From assembly GCF_000213175.1 (NCBI RefSeq), contig NW_009799099.1, forward strand, positions 235,373-299,372: DNA of 64,000 nt, read 5' to 3'. The DNA is from Neurospora tetrasperma FGSC 2508. Lineage: Eukaryota > Ascomycota > Sordariomycetes > Sordariales > Sordariaceae. The translations under genes were made by a program, and so were the position numbers. The notes beneath the pieces are model-generated. The model was not told the origin of the DNA, made no database searches, and worked only from the letters and a program-made list of their open reading frames with translations. Below, piece after piece: positions 10,221 to 22,268 of the stretch (positions are counted from its first letter, which is position 1; each line of letters opens with the position of its first letter).

Positions 10221-13200
10221 GTGCTAGCAGACGGGCCGAAGCATCAGCAAAAAGAGTGTCAGATAATCCTTCGGTCGAGAATACGATGATGTGGAATCAT
10301 GGAAAACACTGGGTTCGACGCCGAGTTTGACAGAGAGAGCGGCACTGAATCCAGAATGTTAGCCGGAGTCACCTAGGTGAGCAGTGAAGGTGAGATCGGG
10401 GGTCCCGGCATCGGAGTTTGTGCTCCGTATCGGTGGCAGGTATCATCCTGCGGCATCCTGACAGAAGTGAACCACAGCACAGCACCGAGTACAGATGGCT
10501 TGAACGGTGTTGAGAACGCGAATGCAAGTCAAGTCAAGCCAAAATATGAACGTTGCATATCAGGGCTGAGACAAGATGTAAGGTACTGTACTACATTTCT
10601 TCAATGAATATTGACAAGTCCGTATGCTGGCCGCAGAGGTGTAAGCATTGCTGCATTGAGAATCGATTTTTTTTCAAGCGTTGGATGCTATGTCTTAGTG
10701 TACATGGCCGACGTTATCGCCGCTACAGATCGTAGTATGTACACAACGGCCGTCAAGGTTGCAGAGACGCATCGTGGGGTGCCTGATCTTGAATTATTAA
10801 ACAGGGGGGCCGAAAAGAGGAAGGTGAAAATGGAAATGACACTGGAGCCGCACCGATATTTGGAATGGAAGATGGCCAATGGGAGCAGGGTGTTCCAGAG
10901 GGCGATGGTGACTGGTGACGGAAGCATGTGAAGGAGCTGATTGTCGAGGCTGATGTGATTCGTGATTCGAGAACCGTGATGGAAGCCACGGCGAACATTG
11001 TCTCCCGCGTGGGCGTGGGGGCTGGCTTGTCCGACTTCAAGTTGGTGGTCCCTGGAGGGTTACGGTGATGATACGTCCCATACTAGCCAGTTTGGGATAG
11101 CTCATCGTCGATGGCACCCAGCCAGATTGCCCTATGTCCCAGAGATGCTAAACTCCGAACGGTTTGTGTCAACAGTAGCCAAAATCCGAGTGAGCACCTT
11201 TGTATCGGGATGTCCTGGGGCTGGGACTGTGGCGCTTCATGACAACGACATGGCTTTTCCTAGCGGCTGGGCGAGGAGGCGCAAGCCATGTCTCGGGTTA
11301 CTAACGTTGTCGGGAACGAAGCCTAAGAATATCGTCGACATGACTAACGGCTTGGATGGCTACAGTCAGCAAACATGGTATGGCCGTCGACTGTCATAGC
11401 TGAGCCGTGATGTTTGGCTTGGTGTTGAATTGTCATGTCGAGGCAGAGGCTGGAGCTATCCATGACAGCGAGTCGATAGAGTCATCGAACCGCGGGCATC
11501 TCGAAGGAATCGGCGAGATCGAACATCGAACTGGAGAGGTGGAGGAACATGTGGTATTTGTCAATGTTTCTCGCGACATGAATGGTCCCAAAGCAAATAA
11601 GCTTTTTGATCCCCCAGATGTGATGACAGGAATGATGGAGCGAGTTTAGATCGGGCATTGTCGCTGTAAGATGTGCCTTTACAGTGTCTGCCGGGGCAGT
11701 AAGCACGGGTGGATCCATGCGAACCGAACTGTCAAGTTGCTGACCCCAGACACACCCGACAGACTGCGCACAGGTCGTTGCCGGTCTGTCAATTGCTTAT
11801 CGTTATCTTTGACAGTCCACGCTGCCTGTCTGGCGGCCCGTCAGCCTGCTGTCTGGCCCCACTACGGATTGCTTGTCGCCCTGCTCGGGCAGTTAGTTCT
11901 GCAATTCCAAATTTCCAATCGATGCCTGTGACCTTTGCAAAAAAAACAACAACAACAAAACACAAATGCTTACACTTCAGTCAACATCACCTTCAACAAT
12001 CCTTCGGACGGGCCAGCGGGAATTACCAATTCATCGAATTTTCATCAGCCATGGAGCATTCTTTCTACAGAGCAAAAGTGTCGCTTTCTTTGGGTTCACT
12101 TGTATCTTTATCGACCCCTCCAAGGTGGTCACTGCAGTGGACAAGTTTCCCAGATTGCGCGGTGCGGGGTCTTGAGCATCCAACATCACCACGACAACAT
12201 GAGCCATCACCACCATTCTGGCAGGCACATTATACACTCTTCACATGCCCCGCGATTGCTGGAAGTACCAGGGGCACCAATGGCTGAAGCATCAGGTCCA
12301 GTACCATTTCCCGATGTCAAACAAAACCCAGTCACGACATGAACTCACAAGCGTGGTGTCGTCTGATGGATGCCCGGGATTGGTCCAAATCCATGTTGCA
12401 AGCCAACTGGATCTCGGTCATTCATGCAGACAAGTTTCTCGATTGAAATCTGCACTGCAACCAGCCACGCTTCAACCTTCTTTTACCGTCTTGATAGCAG
12501 CAGCACAAATTCCAATTCCTTATTCTTGTTGTACCTGACATTCCATATTTGGTGTGACAGACATACCCGACCTGCCCTGTCTGTACCTGTACCACGCATG
12601 TCTGTGTCCGTGTTATCCCCATCCAGACATGTCCCCCATCCCACCAAAGTCACATCTAGACGGGTGGTATCCAACGGCATCCCATCTCCAAGTGGTACAA
12701 TGTGATACTAAATCAGGCCTTGTGGATCATGTATCCTCCGGATTCACCCATGTACAACATTTCTGTCACGGCTTCCATTGTTCAAGCCACCATCTCACAC
12801 ACTGAAAGCCGTTGTACCTTTGCTACGTCTTTCTGGCGGCTTTGTCTGCTTTGCTTCCCGCTCAGGAATTCGGTTGTGGCGCTAGAATGCCGACCATGGA
12901 ACCTTCTCTCGGTATGTCTTGTCTGTCAGTCTTTGTCTGGTACCTGAACACATGTTGGTGATACCAGCAAAAGACCCTGACATCGTGAATGAGCCAGTAG
13001 CTCTCCATGATATTCCTTCCCTTCGGCCGGCCAGCGGGCTCTCTCTTGTATCGATCGTGATGGACGTGAAAGCGAGAATGGCAAGGCAAGGTCAGCAAGG
13101 TTGACCTTGATCCACACAAATTTCAACCTCGCGGAATATGCAACCCTTTCACCCTTGCCCTCCAGAGATTCCCCATAGCACAAGGGCCATGCCTCGGTGG

Positions 13201-13853
13201 TAGCGGCCAGGATGTGCAATACTGTTATTCCCTTTTGAGCCTCTTTCAGTCCTTGTCCGGCACGTATACCCAAAGTCACCTTTTCCATCCCCAACTGGAT
13301 CCCAAACTCTTTGTTCCGCTTGGTCACCAACCGGGTGTCATCAAACGAGCTATTCCATATGCGGGCCATCGAACACGCCCCCATCCCACGTTGGTCCCCC
13401 ATGTCAACGTCCACGCACACAAAGATCGATAAACGATTTCAACATGTCTCTTGCTTGCATCTGAAAGATGCATCACATGTCGAGGTACATCCCACACCAC
13501 AACGTATCTTGTCTACTCGGAAAAGTGACACACTCACAACATCTTGGCATCATCGAGCTGATTCTTACGCAGTACACCTGAGACTGGTGGACCCCATCAT
13601 GACTGGGATCCAACACAAGCGCCCCGCCCTATCCAACATCAGTGATTCCATTGCCGATTTCTTTCTCGGTACACTCTTCGAGTCTCCGGGTAGACGGGCA
13701 TGTCATGGTCCTCCACTATTGCGGCTGGCCAGAGTAAGCATGGGCTGACTTGGTCTACCTGCCTTACACTCCTTTCTTCCATGTCTCCGGAGGGCCGGTA
13801 TCGTGGTATCTCATGGTAGATATCACCAAAGGTTACAATGGTGACCATCAAGG

Positions 13854-13860
13854 TATAAAG
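13854..13860 (+). promoter_or_regulatory. TATA box of TmpA-like gene
   Basis: TATAAAG about 150 bp before the chosen ATG, followed by a CT-rich leader. It supports a start at 14008 rather than the longer upstream extension of the frame. Confidence 0.5.
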
Positions 13861-14007
13861 TATTGCACTTCTCTTCCCATCCATACTCTATTTCCATCCG
13901 ATATCAGCATCAGCATCTTGCGTTTGAGGATCAACAGCTTCCTCTTCTGGACACCTCACTTTCAGAGTTTCACACCAGAAGCAACACTTCAACACACTCA
14001 CTTCGCA

Positions 14008-15789
14008 ATGGCTTCCCCTTACAGCCAGGAGCTCAAGCCCGCTGAGCCCACACCTGCCCATCCGGCCCAGTCCGAGGTCTTCGTCGAAGAGGTAGACGAC
14101 TGCGAGTCCGAGGATGAAAGCGATGACTCCATTCGCCAGTCCAACCCCGATCTCGAATCGGGCGGCACCACAGTTGCCAACACTCCTTACGCAGCCGGCT
14201 CCCATGCCTCCAGCTCCACCGGCCTCTCTGACTCCAAGAAACACAACGAAAAGTCCGCTGTCCGGGTCCGCCAGCTCGTCCCTGATATCGACCCTCTTGT
14301 GTACCACGGTCTAGACGCCTCCCCCTTGCCGCCCAAGAAAGGCAACCGCCTCTATCGGTACCTCCGATGGAACTTTGGGTCTGTCTACCGCCGCATTTTC
14401 TGCCTGGCCTTCTTGGGTAACGCCGCCGCGGTCTTGTGGTTCATCATCCGCTCGGGTATCGAGAACCGCCCGATTCTGAACTATCAACAAGCTGCCACTG
14501 CCGTCACTGCGAACCTCTTGATGGCCCTCGTCGTCCGCAACGAGCACGTCGTCAACGCCATGTTCTGGGTCTTTGGTACCTGGGCCAAGGTGCTTCCTCT
14601 CTGGGCCCGTACCCTTTCTGCCAAGATTTACTCTTATGGCGGTCTTCACTCGGGCGGTGCCGTGGCTGCCACCTTCTGGTATGTCATCTACCTCGTTCTG
14701 CTCACCATCGACTTCCGCTCCCACCAGGAAGGTCCCCTCGATGCCATCCGCGGATACATCTACCTCTTCAGCTACTCCATCATCGCCATGCTCGTGGTCA
14801 TGCTCATCTTTGCGCACCCCCGCATCCGTGTGCTGATGCACAACTCCTTTGAGAACACGCACCGCTTCATGGGATGGACTGTCATCGGCCTGTTCTGGGC
14901 CCAAATCATGCTGGAGACCGCCGACTCCTCCAACAGATCCTCTCCTCACCACTCCTTCGGTCATTTCTTGGTCCGCAACGCCGCCTGGTGGATGCTCCTC
15001 TTTACCACCCTCCTCATCGCCTACCCCTGGTCGCGCATGCGTCTCCGCAACGTCGAAGCCGAAGTCCTCTCGCCCCACTGCGTCAAGCTCAACTTCGAAT
15101 ACCGCGATGTCTACTTTGGCCAAGCCGTCCGCCTCACCGACGCCCCCCTCAAGGAAACCCACGCCTTTGGCGTCATCCCCCACCCGCTCGCTCCCACCGC
15201 CGCCGAACTTGCCGACGAGAAGAGCGCCATCGATGGCCAACCTTTCCAGCGTCTCTCCCACGGCGGCGACAAGGGCTTCTCTGTCATTGTCTCGCACGCC
15301 GGCGACTGGACTCGCAAGATCATTGACCGCCCTCCCAAGCAAATCTACACTCGCGGCACTCCTCAATTCGGTGTCATGCGCTGCGCTGGTCTCTTCTCCC
15401 CTGTCATCGTCATTGGTACCGGATCCGGCATCGCCCCGTGCTTGTCTCTTTTCACGCAACGTCCCGATCATCCGGTGCGCATCATTTGGTCGACGCCCAA
15501 CCCGCTGCAGACGTTCGGGCGCTCGCTGCTGGATCTGATCTACAAGACGGACCCCGCGGCCGTGGTGATTGATACTCGCAAGACGGGCAGGCCCGATTTG
15601 GTCAAGGTAGCGTATCGCATGTGGGAGCAGAGTAGGAACGGTATCTTTCCTGAGGAGCTGGTGAGGCCCGAGGCGAGAAAGCCGTGTGAGGCGGTGGTGA
15701 TCATTTCGAACCAGAAGGTTACGGAGAAGGTGGTGTACGGGTTGGAGAGTCGGGGGGTGCCTGCTTATGGCGCTTTGTTTGACTCTTGA
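14008..15789 (+). CDS. TmpA-like membrane oxidoreductase (ferric-reductase-type FAD/NAD module)
   Basis: Single exon, 593 residues. The chosen start (ATGGCTTCC at 14008) follows TATAAAG at 13854; the frame stays open upstream but the extension looks like a leader. Residues 1-100 are acidic and disordered. About six membrane segments follow between residues 130 and 350, with His in GGLHSGG and ENTHRFMGW at positions typical of ferric-reductase-like heme membrane domains. The C-terminal half has the dinucleotide-binding block VIVIGTGSGIAPC at about residue 465. This layout fits fungal TmpA-type proteins, membrane flavoproteins linked to conidiation signalling in Aspergillus. The FAD motif is less clear, so electron donor and acceptor are uncertain. 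Confidence 0.72.
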   Translation: MASPYSQELKPAEPTPAHPAQSEVFVEEVDDCESEDESDDSIRQSNPDLESGGTTVANTPYAAGSHASSSTGLSDSKKHNEKSAVRVRQLVPDIDPLVYHGLDASPLPPKKGNRLYRYLRWNFGSVYRRIFCLAFLGNAAAVLWFIIRSGIENRPILNYQQAATAVTANLLMALVVRNEHVVNAMFWVFGTWAKVLPLWARTLSAKIYSYGGLHSGGAVAATFWYVIYLVLLTIDFRSHQEGPLDAIRGYIYLFSYSIIAMLVVMLIFAHPRIRVLMHNSFENTHRFMGWTVIGLFWAQIMLETADSSNRSSPHHSFGHFLVRNAAWWMLLFTTLLIAYPWSRMRLRNVEAEVLSPHCVKLNFEYRDVYFGQAVRLTDAPLKETHAFGVIPHPLAPTAAELADEKSAIDGQPFQRLSHGGDKGFSVIVSHAGDWTRKIIDRPPKQIYTRGTPQFGVMRCAGLFSPVIVIGTGSGIAPCLSLFTQRPDHPVRIIWSTPNPLQTFGRSLLDLIYKTDPAAVVIDTRKTGRPDLVKVAYRMWEQSRNGIFPEELVRPEARKPCEAVVIISNQKVTEKVVYGLESRGVPAYGALFDS

Positions 15790-18160
15790 TTGATTCGATT
15801 CGAATTTGAACCCGGTCTGTGAGAAGTATGTGGTGCAAATCGATGGGATGGGGTGGGATAGTTGGAGGTATCAGTCACCGACCTTGAATGGTGCTTGGAT
15901 GTTTAGAAAGGGTTTGGTGTTTGGTGCGGTTTTCTTTTCTTGTTGCTTCTTGCAGAAAGCCTGTTTCTCTTGCACATATATATTTTTCTGGCTTTGTCGT
16001 TCTCTGCATGGATTCGTTTGCGTTTTTTTTACTTACGCTTATAAAGATACGCTCCTTACTTTGATGAAGGGATATCAATGGAATTGGAGAATCAAGGGCA
16101 AAAAGAGGGGGTTGAGATACGATGGGTTATACATAGGAGTGAGGGTGTGGACATGGACAGATGGAGTACATATGACAGACAGGTTTACTAGATCGAGTAG
16201 ATACAAAATGAGACTCATACAAATACCTCATTCAGTCCCTCCTTTGTTTCCTTTGGTGATGGATTGTCATTCAAGTTTGTAGTGAGTGATTGCCCAAATT
16301 TGTGGGCGGCCAGAAATGGTTGAAGTTGCACTCGAGGTTGTTGGAGTTAGCGGTCCTGCTTTCCAACCTCAGCTTCACAACACGGGCGACGGGTATGGGA
16401 CACACAGCGTGAATGGAAAGAATTAAGGATGGGCCCGACCGCCCCGTTGAACAAACTTCCAGTGCAGGATCTGACCTTCTGAAACCGGATCATTATATGG
16501 AAGGAACTGGAGCTTTCTGTCCTGGAGGTCCAGTGCCCCCGAGGAAGGAGGGAAGAGGGAGACATCGGCACTTTCAGGAAGTTTCAGGAAGTTACGACGC
16601 CGAATTGGATTCCGACTAGAAGGAATGAGTGTTCGACTTGGATGAGCCACCCATGGGTACCTCGTATCCGACAGGAAGACAGGAAAGCACGAAGGCGGGA
16701 AGGCGGCAAGACAACAGTTGTCCGAGTCGGTCGGTGGAGGACATACTGTAATGACCGTCCACTGCATGATTACCTACACACAGTGCTCATCCATCCGTCC
16801 ATCTAAACCGAGCGATTACTATGGAAGCGCCCATCATGATATGATGCGTTGAGTCGATTCGATTCGATGTCACGGGCAGTCTGGTATTGTCAGTTTGAGG
16901 GTAGTGTAGAGAGGCAATTGAGAGCGAATGGGAGGAAGACATTGGGAGTGATGGCGGTGTTTATTTGAACCGATGGGAGGTACGGAAGGAGAGTAGGTAT
17001 GTAATGGAATTGGTAGGAGTAGTGACTGTAAACAGAAGAAGGTATTCGCATTGACACAGGTCGGTTGGCCTTCAGTTACCGACGGGAGCGGGGGGGACGG
17101 CCGGGGAAAAGTGGGTCCCCCGGAGATGTGGATTCGTGGGCGACGCATCTCCTTCTGCTTCCCGGGGATTTTGCTCCGTCGACGAGTAGTATACAATGCA
17201 AGCGGTGTCCCGATGTTCGACTAGATTCTCGCATTTTCATACATGACTTCGTGGTTGTAAAGCAGACGATTCGTTCGAGCTGAGTCTCGATGTTCGTTGA
17301 CGATTCGATAACGTTCGATAAGGTCGGGTCGATGATGCGCTGATGCGTCGAAATGGTTACATCAATGGCACATGCAGTTCCCGAGCTCGTGGAAAGACTT
17401 GAATGCGCCGGAGACAGTTGCCAAGACTTTATAGCATTGAGATGGTTGCTGCTGCAATTTAGCAGACGGGACTTCGAGACCAAAGACGAAAATTGACAAC
17501 CGTAATTATACTACCAGAAAGTGTCAAGTCGGGCCTTGATGGATTCAGACACGTTGAGATTGAAAGAACAAATTCCAAAATCTGTGGTCACCTCAATTCT
17601 TGGGAAATCGCTAGCGACTGAGAAGCTGTTATGAAGCACGAGTGGCATATCTCGTGACACTCGTAAACACCAAGACCGTTATTCGGTATCGTTCGATTGG
17701 CATGTGCTTTCCAGGATGGTCGGGAAAAAGTTCCGTTGAAACACTTTCAACTTTCAGAGCTCCAAATGTATCATGGTCGATGAAGTCATCTTGAACACCC
17801 ACGCAGCTCGTATCACGAGAAACGGCCATCGCACGGCCGTTCCAGATCCTTCCTTCCCTGTCCACCACCCGCACAACCCCGCCAACACCACCACAGACAG
17901 AATTGGGACGAGACGGAAGTCGCAGCATGAGCATGGCGGAGAAGCTGTGACAGGTCGGAGTCCAGCCCGCATTGCATAGTCCCTCGGGCCATTATGACGA
18001 ACAACCCAGTCCGTCGAAATGATGTCGCAATGACCACCACCAAAGATACCTACTCGCATCCCAGCACCTATCCAGGCGACAGACGACAAGTATAAAGCCT
18101 ACCTCACTCCCCCCGTCCTGTCTTCTTCCCTTCCTCCTCATCAACAAGCCTCATCGCACC
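15790..18160. other. Intergenic 2.4 kb
   Basis: Holds the 3' flank of the TmpA-like gene and the upstream region of the small heat-shock gene. Only short overlapping frames are present and I see no gene. A clear heat-shock element (alternating GAA/TTC with 2-bp spacing) was not found; a GTTCCGTTGAAAC-like match near 17728 has the wrong spacing. Confidence 0.5.
18091..18097 (+). promoter_or_regulatory. TATA box of small heat-shock gene
   Basis: TATAAAG 64 bp before the first ATG (18161), with a CT-rich leader between. This places transcription start upstream of the first ATG, so the long N-terminal form is likely to be translated. Confidence 0.55.
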
Positions 18161-18997
18161 ATGCGAAGAATTCCAACCGCCATCCCTTTGAGAATCACCA
18201 AACCAACAACCACTTCTACCACTCGATCTCACCATCTTCTTCCTCGCTCAATCACCCGCCACCAACCACAGCTCCAACAAACCCGACCAATCTCATCCAC
18301 AATGTCTCTCTTCTACCCGCGCTCCGCCCTCTCCCACCCTTCCTCCTCCCTCGGCAACCAGCCCACCTTTTCCTCTCTCTTCCGCATGCTCGACGACTTT
18401 GAGAAGTACGCCCAACAAGTCAGCAGCGGCTCCCTGATCCCGACCAACCTCGGTTCCTCCCTCCTTCCTTCTCTGCCCTCAACAGGCGCCACCGGCGGCG
18501 TCCTCGAGACCTTCAACCCCAAGTTCGACGTGACCGAGGACGACTCCGGGTACACCCTCCAAGGCGAGCTGCCGGGCGTGGACCCCAAGAACGTCGACAT
18601 CGAGTTCATTGATCCGCAGACCCTCGTCATCTCGGGCCGCGTCGAGCGCACCCATACCGAGGGAGACCCCAACTTGCGTCTGGGCGGCCCGGCGGAGAGT
18701 AAGAAGATTGAGGGTGGTGGTAAGGAGCAGAAGGAACAGAAGGAGACTAAGGAGCAGAAGGAGCAAAAGGAGCAAAAGGAGCAGAAGGAACAACAGGAGG
18801 GAAAGCCTAGCACCCCGAGGTACTGGTTGAGCGAGCGCAGCTATGGAGAGTTCAGGAGGGTGTTCAACTTCCCGACTCCGGTGGATCAGGATAATGTGAA
18901 TGCCAAGTTTGAGAATGGGATTTTGAACATCAAGGTGCCCAAGTCGGAGAAGAAGGGGAGTCGCAAGATTTCCATTCAGGCCGGCCAGAGCTCTTGA
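18161..18997 (+). CDS. Small heat-shock protein (Hsp20/Hsp30, alpha-crystallin domain)
   Basis: 278 residues, ATP-independent holdase of the alpha-crystallin family. The domain starts near residue 113 (FNPKFDVTEDDSGYTLQGEL, then the conserved PGVDPKNVDIEF) and ends with the beta-strand NGILNIKVPK near residue 260. The domain loop is enlarged by a Lys-Glu-Gln run at about residues 186-215, as in the Neurospora Hsp30 type, which also has a long charged insertion. The FSSLFRMLDDF block before the domain matches the Hsp30 N-terminus. Ahead of MSLFYPRS (second in-frame ATG, 18302) is a 47-residue Arg/Thr/Ser-rich, acid-free extension ending RPISST, which looks like a mitochondrial presequence. This is a paralogue of the classical hsp30, not that gene. 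Confidence 0.9.
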   Translation: MRRIPTAIPLRITKPTTTSTTRSHHLLPRSITRHQPQLQQTRPISSTMSLFYPRSALSHPSSSLGNQPTFSSLFRMLDDFEKYAQQVSSGSLIPTNLGSSLLPSLPSTGATGGVLETFNPKFDVTEDDSGYTLQGELPGVDPKNVDIEFIDPQTLVISGRVERTHTEGDPNLRLGGPAESKKIEGGGKEQKEQKETKEQKEQKEQKEQKEQQEGKPSTPRYWLSERSYGEFRRVFNFPTPVDQDNVNAKFENGILNIKVPKSEKKGSRKISIQAGQSS

Positions 18998-19898
18998 ATA
19001 GCCGACCAAGCCCGTTCGGGAAAGACGAATGATTATGAGGATTTTTGGTGATGGATGGACGAACCTTTTCAACAAAGGACGGACTTGATGGAGGAATGGG
19101 GAGTAGGAAGTTTGTCCACTTCGGCTGTTTGACTTGGAGGATAGGTATGGCACAATGGCTGATGTTGGTGGTGTTGGAGGACTCGGAAAATGATTGGGTT
19201 GTTGATTAGTACTACCTGTACATAGTAACATATTAAAACCCAAAAAAAACATCATCTTTATACTGACTCTTGTCTTTGTGTCCGAGTGTGCATCTTTATG
19301 ATCCTTATTGTGCAAATGTTGTCGGGGCAGGCCTAGAATGTCAACAACCCCTGAACGGCATGATGGTCGCCTTACAAGACAACTTTATCTCCAGCTGGGA
19401 AACGTCGCGCACCCGCCAATTGTTCGCAGGCTATGAACGGTGATGTTTGTTTGGTTCCGTGATGAATTGTTGTTGTTGTTGACATTGAATGACTGCCTGG
19501 GCATTCGTCATTTGTGGGGCTTGAACGCTGTGTAAGTGCCTCAACGTAAAGTACTAGAATAACAGTGTATAAGCATAAAAAGTGCATATGCGTCCTCGGT
19601 TCAAGCGCTGTAACGTTCTACTTCGGGCATTTGGGAAAATGGCACTGTCTTAATAGCAAATGCTGTGGTACTAGGCAGCATCCTTTGCTCGTTCTTTGTG
19701 CACATCGTGCCGCGCGTGACAATGACGTATTGACTTCTGACGTAACGACCTCCTCCGACCTCATCGACCACCAAACAACAAAGATCACCACCTCTTCATC
19801 TGCCTACCCTATAACCACCGACGACATTCCATATTGACTACACTACCGAACCTAGAACACAGCCCTGTAACCCTTACCTAATCAGCGACACCATCACA
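18998..19898. other. Intergenic between small heat-shock and WW genes
   Basis: 3' flank of the heat-shock gene and promoter of the WW-domain gene, with two TGACGTAW sites at 19723-19745. Nothing else recognised. Confidence 0.5.
19723..19745 (+). promoter_or_regulatory. Paired CRE/ATF-like sites
   Basis: TGACGTAT at 19723-19730 and TGACGTAA at 19738-19745, two near-consensus bZIP (ATF/CREB, Atf1-type) sites 7 bp apart and about 155-175 bp upstream of the WW-domain ATG. In fungi such sites are bound by stress-activated Atf1-type factors. Control of the downstream gene is inferred from position only. Confidence 0.4.
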
Positions 19899-20987
19899 AT
19901 GTCAAACCGCGAAGAACCACCACCTTCGTACGAGCAAGCCATGGCAAGTTCAGGTCAGCGCGATACTCGTCCAGGCACAAGCGACACCTCATCACGACCG
20001 GGCACGAGCAGCGGCGGCCAACAAACCCACCCCCACACCGACAACCTCCTCCACGTCCCCGGCGACGACGACCGCCACCACGGACACGACGGCATCCCGA
20101 CCCCAACCCGCCTTAGCATGGAAGACGAGCTCCGACCTCTCCCTCCAGGCTGGGTACGCACCTACGACCCCGAAACCAACCACCAGTTCTTCGTCGACAC
20201 CCAAGCCGACCCCATCCGCTCCATCTGGCACCACCCCTACGACGACGATCTCTTCCTCAACTCTTTACCGCCCGCCGAGCGCACCCGTATCGAGCAGTTG
20301 AAACATCAGCACTCTGGGTCCGGGGATAACCATTCCACGTCTCGTCCTACCTCATCAAGATCCTCCAGAGCCCATAGCCCACAACCCCCACGCTCTCCGA
20401 GACGAGCAGACGCGCAGCAACATGAAGAGGAGGAACAAGGGAAATCCCTAGGCCGTAAACTCAAAGACGCCCTCACAGGGACTACCCACTCCGAGCGCGT
20501 AGAAGCCCGCGCCGCCCGCGACCGAGCCGAGCGCGAAGCTCTCAGACAACACCTCCTCGTGCGTCGGGCAATGGCGAAAGCGATGGAGACCTCGCGCCCG
20601 CAGCTTTTGGGGAAAGACGACAATGGCGTGGACTTGTACCTTGAGCCGCCGGGGCAGATGTATCCCGGCGTGGTGGCTGTTAAGCCTCTGACGCCGTGGT
20701 TGTCGGAGGTGTTTTATGAGAGGGATAGAAGGAGTGGGAATGCGAGACTGCCGGGACCACTGGGGAGGTATTTGAGGCCTGAGGGGAGTATGTATGGGTT
20801 TGGATCTGGATATGGTGCACGTGGGTATCCGGGGTATGGTGCTAGACCGGTGGGAGGGGGGACGTACGTGAGACCGCAGGGACCGTATGCGAGGCCGATG
20901 AGGCCGGTTGGGTATGGAGGGGGATTGGGGTTGCCGCTGATGGCGCCGATGTTGGGGGGTGTTATGTTGGGGAGCTTGATGTTTTAG
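19899..20987 (+). CDS. WW-domain protein with PPxY motif
   Basis: Single exon, 362 residues, start ATG in the context CACAATG. One WW domain at about residues 77-113 has both Trp (LPPGW and SIWHHP) and the central FFVD strand. The N-terminus begins with PPPSYEQAM, a PPxY-type ligand for WW domains, so the protein may self-associate or bind Nedd4/Rsp5-type ligases. The middle is Ser/Pro/Arg-rich, then a charged helix (RAARDRAEREALRQH). The last 90 residues are Gly/Tyr/Pro-rich (YGARGYPGYG type), ending in a hydrophobic Met/Leu/Gly stretch. It is probably an adaptor in ubiquitin or membrane-traffic pathways, which is inference. Confidence 0.85.
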   Translation: MSNREEPPPSYEQAMASSGQRDTRPGTSDTSSRPGTSSGGQQTHPHTDNLLHVPGDDDRHHGHDGIPTPTRLSMEDELRPLPPGWVRTYDPETNHQFFVDTQADPIRSIWHHPYDDDLFLNSLPPAERTRIEQLKHQHSGSGDNHSTSRPTSSRSSRAHSPQPPRSPRRADAQQHEEEEQGKSLGRKLKDALTGTTHSERVEARAARDRAEREALRQHLLVRRAMAKAMETSRPQLLGKDDNGVDLYLEPPGQMYPGVVAVKPLTPWLSEVFYERDRRSGNARLPGPLGRYLRPEGSMYGFGSGYGARGYPGYGARPVGGGTYVRPQGPYARPMRPVGYGGGLGLPLMAPMLGGVMLGSLMF

Positions 20988-22268
20988 GGAGTGGAGGGAG
21001 TTTGGCGGGGGAGAAGGCGGACTTGGAGGAGGCGGTCTGTCCATGTTGGTGTCCAGGCTGGGCGTGAGACTATCATGATGGGATTATGGAATTCGGATAT
21101 GTGAAAGGTTTTGAGTATTGATACCAGAGCACGTTGTAAGTTCCTTTCACTCCTTACTCACTTGCTGCAGTTGTGGAAGATGTTATTGTTTATGTCCATG
21201 AAGGAGAAATGTTATTCCACTATTGTTTTCATCGCACCTGTACATTTCAACATGTTAAGGCTACATCTAAGTTCCTGCTCCACCTGATTTTCCAACCAAC
21301 TGGTTATCTTGACCATTGGTACTCTACACTTTCTTATGGCGCCCAACCCCTTTTTATCTCCATCACAGACCGCCAGGTGTACTTCCAGTGCCAGAACTCA
21401 GCCTTGGAAATCGCCCGACTTAGGTGTTGGGAGGAGCAAAGCAGGACACCGACGAGATAGGGCATACGCAGCCTCGGTCATCATTGGCAAGTGCGGTTAG
21501 GAAACTACGGTCTGGCTTATTTAACATTCAACGTCTTGTCAGAAAGTCGAGCATCGCACGTGGTAGTGTTATGACAATCTTCACAAGCAAATCCCATTGC
21601 CCGCTATACCGCTATTTTCCAGAGGGACTGCACTGTTACATCACTAACACATCGGCTCATTTTTAGACAGTGTCGGAGATAAGGTCCTATCTTATCCATC
21701 TTTCGATAGTACTCTCGAGCGACGTATTGCACTTTGCACTTTGCACTCCACGCTCCCACCATCTCGCGTACGGGAGTTTCCAATGTTCCGACAGAGAAGT
21801 TCTAGACGAGGATGGGCGCATATGATTACTGGTTGGTCGGCCCATGTACGAGCGGCAGATACCCTTCATCTGCGGGTGGACAGCAGGGCATGAACACAGG
21901 CTGAATCGCAAGTCCGACAGCCATTCTGGGTTCTCTTATATCCGTTGGCCACATATGAGCTCCCAATGGGTACCATTTAGCTCCTTGGTAGGAACGCGTA
22001 TGACCTTACAAATCGTCCCTGGTGGGTGTGCCGTCTTTATTGGATACAAGGTACTATTCCAACTGCTGATTCCTGTAGCACTGCAGTGTCGCACTCAAGG
22101 CTTTTGCCGGATGCCGAGATGCTGACGCTCAAGTATCAATAGATTGATTGTACGGAGCGGTCTAGATACAAGCTTCAAATAAGAGTAGCGCATGTCGCAA
22201 CAAAACTTGTTGGGACCTATTTGTCTCTTTCTTGTATAAAAAGTTGCTGACTGTCAAAGGAAGTTACA
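20988..22268. other. Intergenic 1.3 kb
   Basis: 3' flank of the WW gene and promoter of the FAD oxidoreductase, with TATAAAAAG at 22235. No gene or repeat recognised. Confidence 0.5.

Larger units (their letters stand above)
8284..14007. other. Gene-poor 5.7-kb gap between HET gene and TmpA-like gene
   Basis: No convincing gene is seen on either strand; open frames are short, overlap each other and lack family signals. The gap contains a TA-flanked MITE (8997-9321), a two-part hairpin (10176-10220) and, at its right end, the TATAAAG promoter of the gene starting at 14008. The 11.4-13.7 kb part is CA/CT-rich and could belong to a long leader or a non-coding transcript, but nothing in the sequence proves this. 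Confidence 0.5.

Noticed and set aside
11935-12342. Gln/Asn/His-rich plus-strand frame
   Set aside because: Composition follows CAA and CAC microsatellite-like DNA; no codon bias or good start context.
14311-15471. Long minus-strand frame opposite the TmpA-like gene
   Set aside because: Antisense of a GC3-biased coding exon; the predicted protein is low-complexity Gly/Val/Asp and has no family.
17715-17750. Heat-shock element before the small heat-shock gene
   Set aside because: TTC and GAA half-sites are present but spaced by four bases rather than two, so this is not a proper element.
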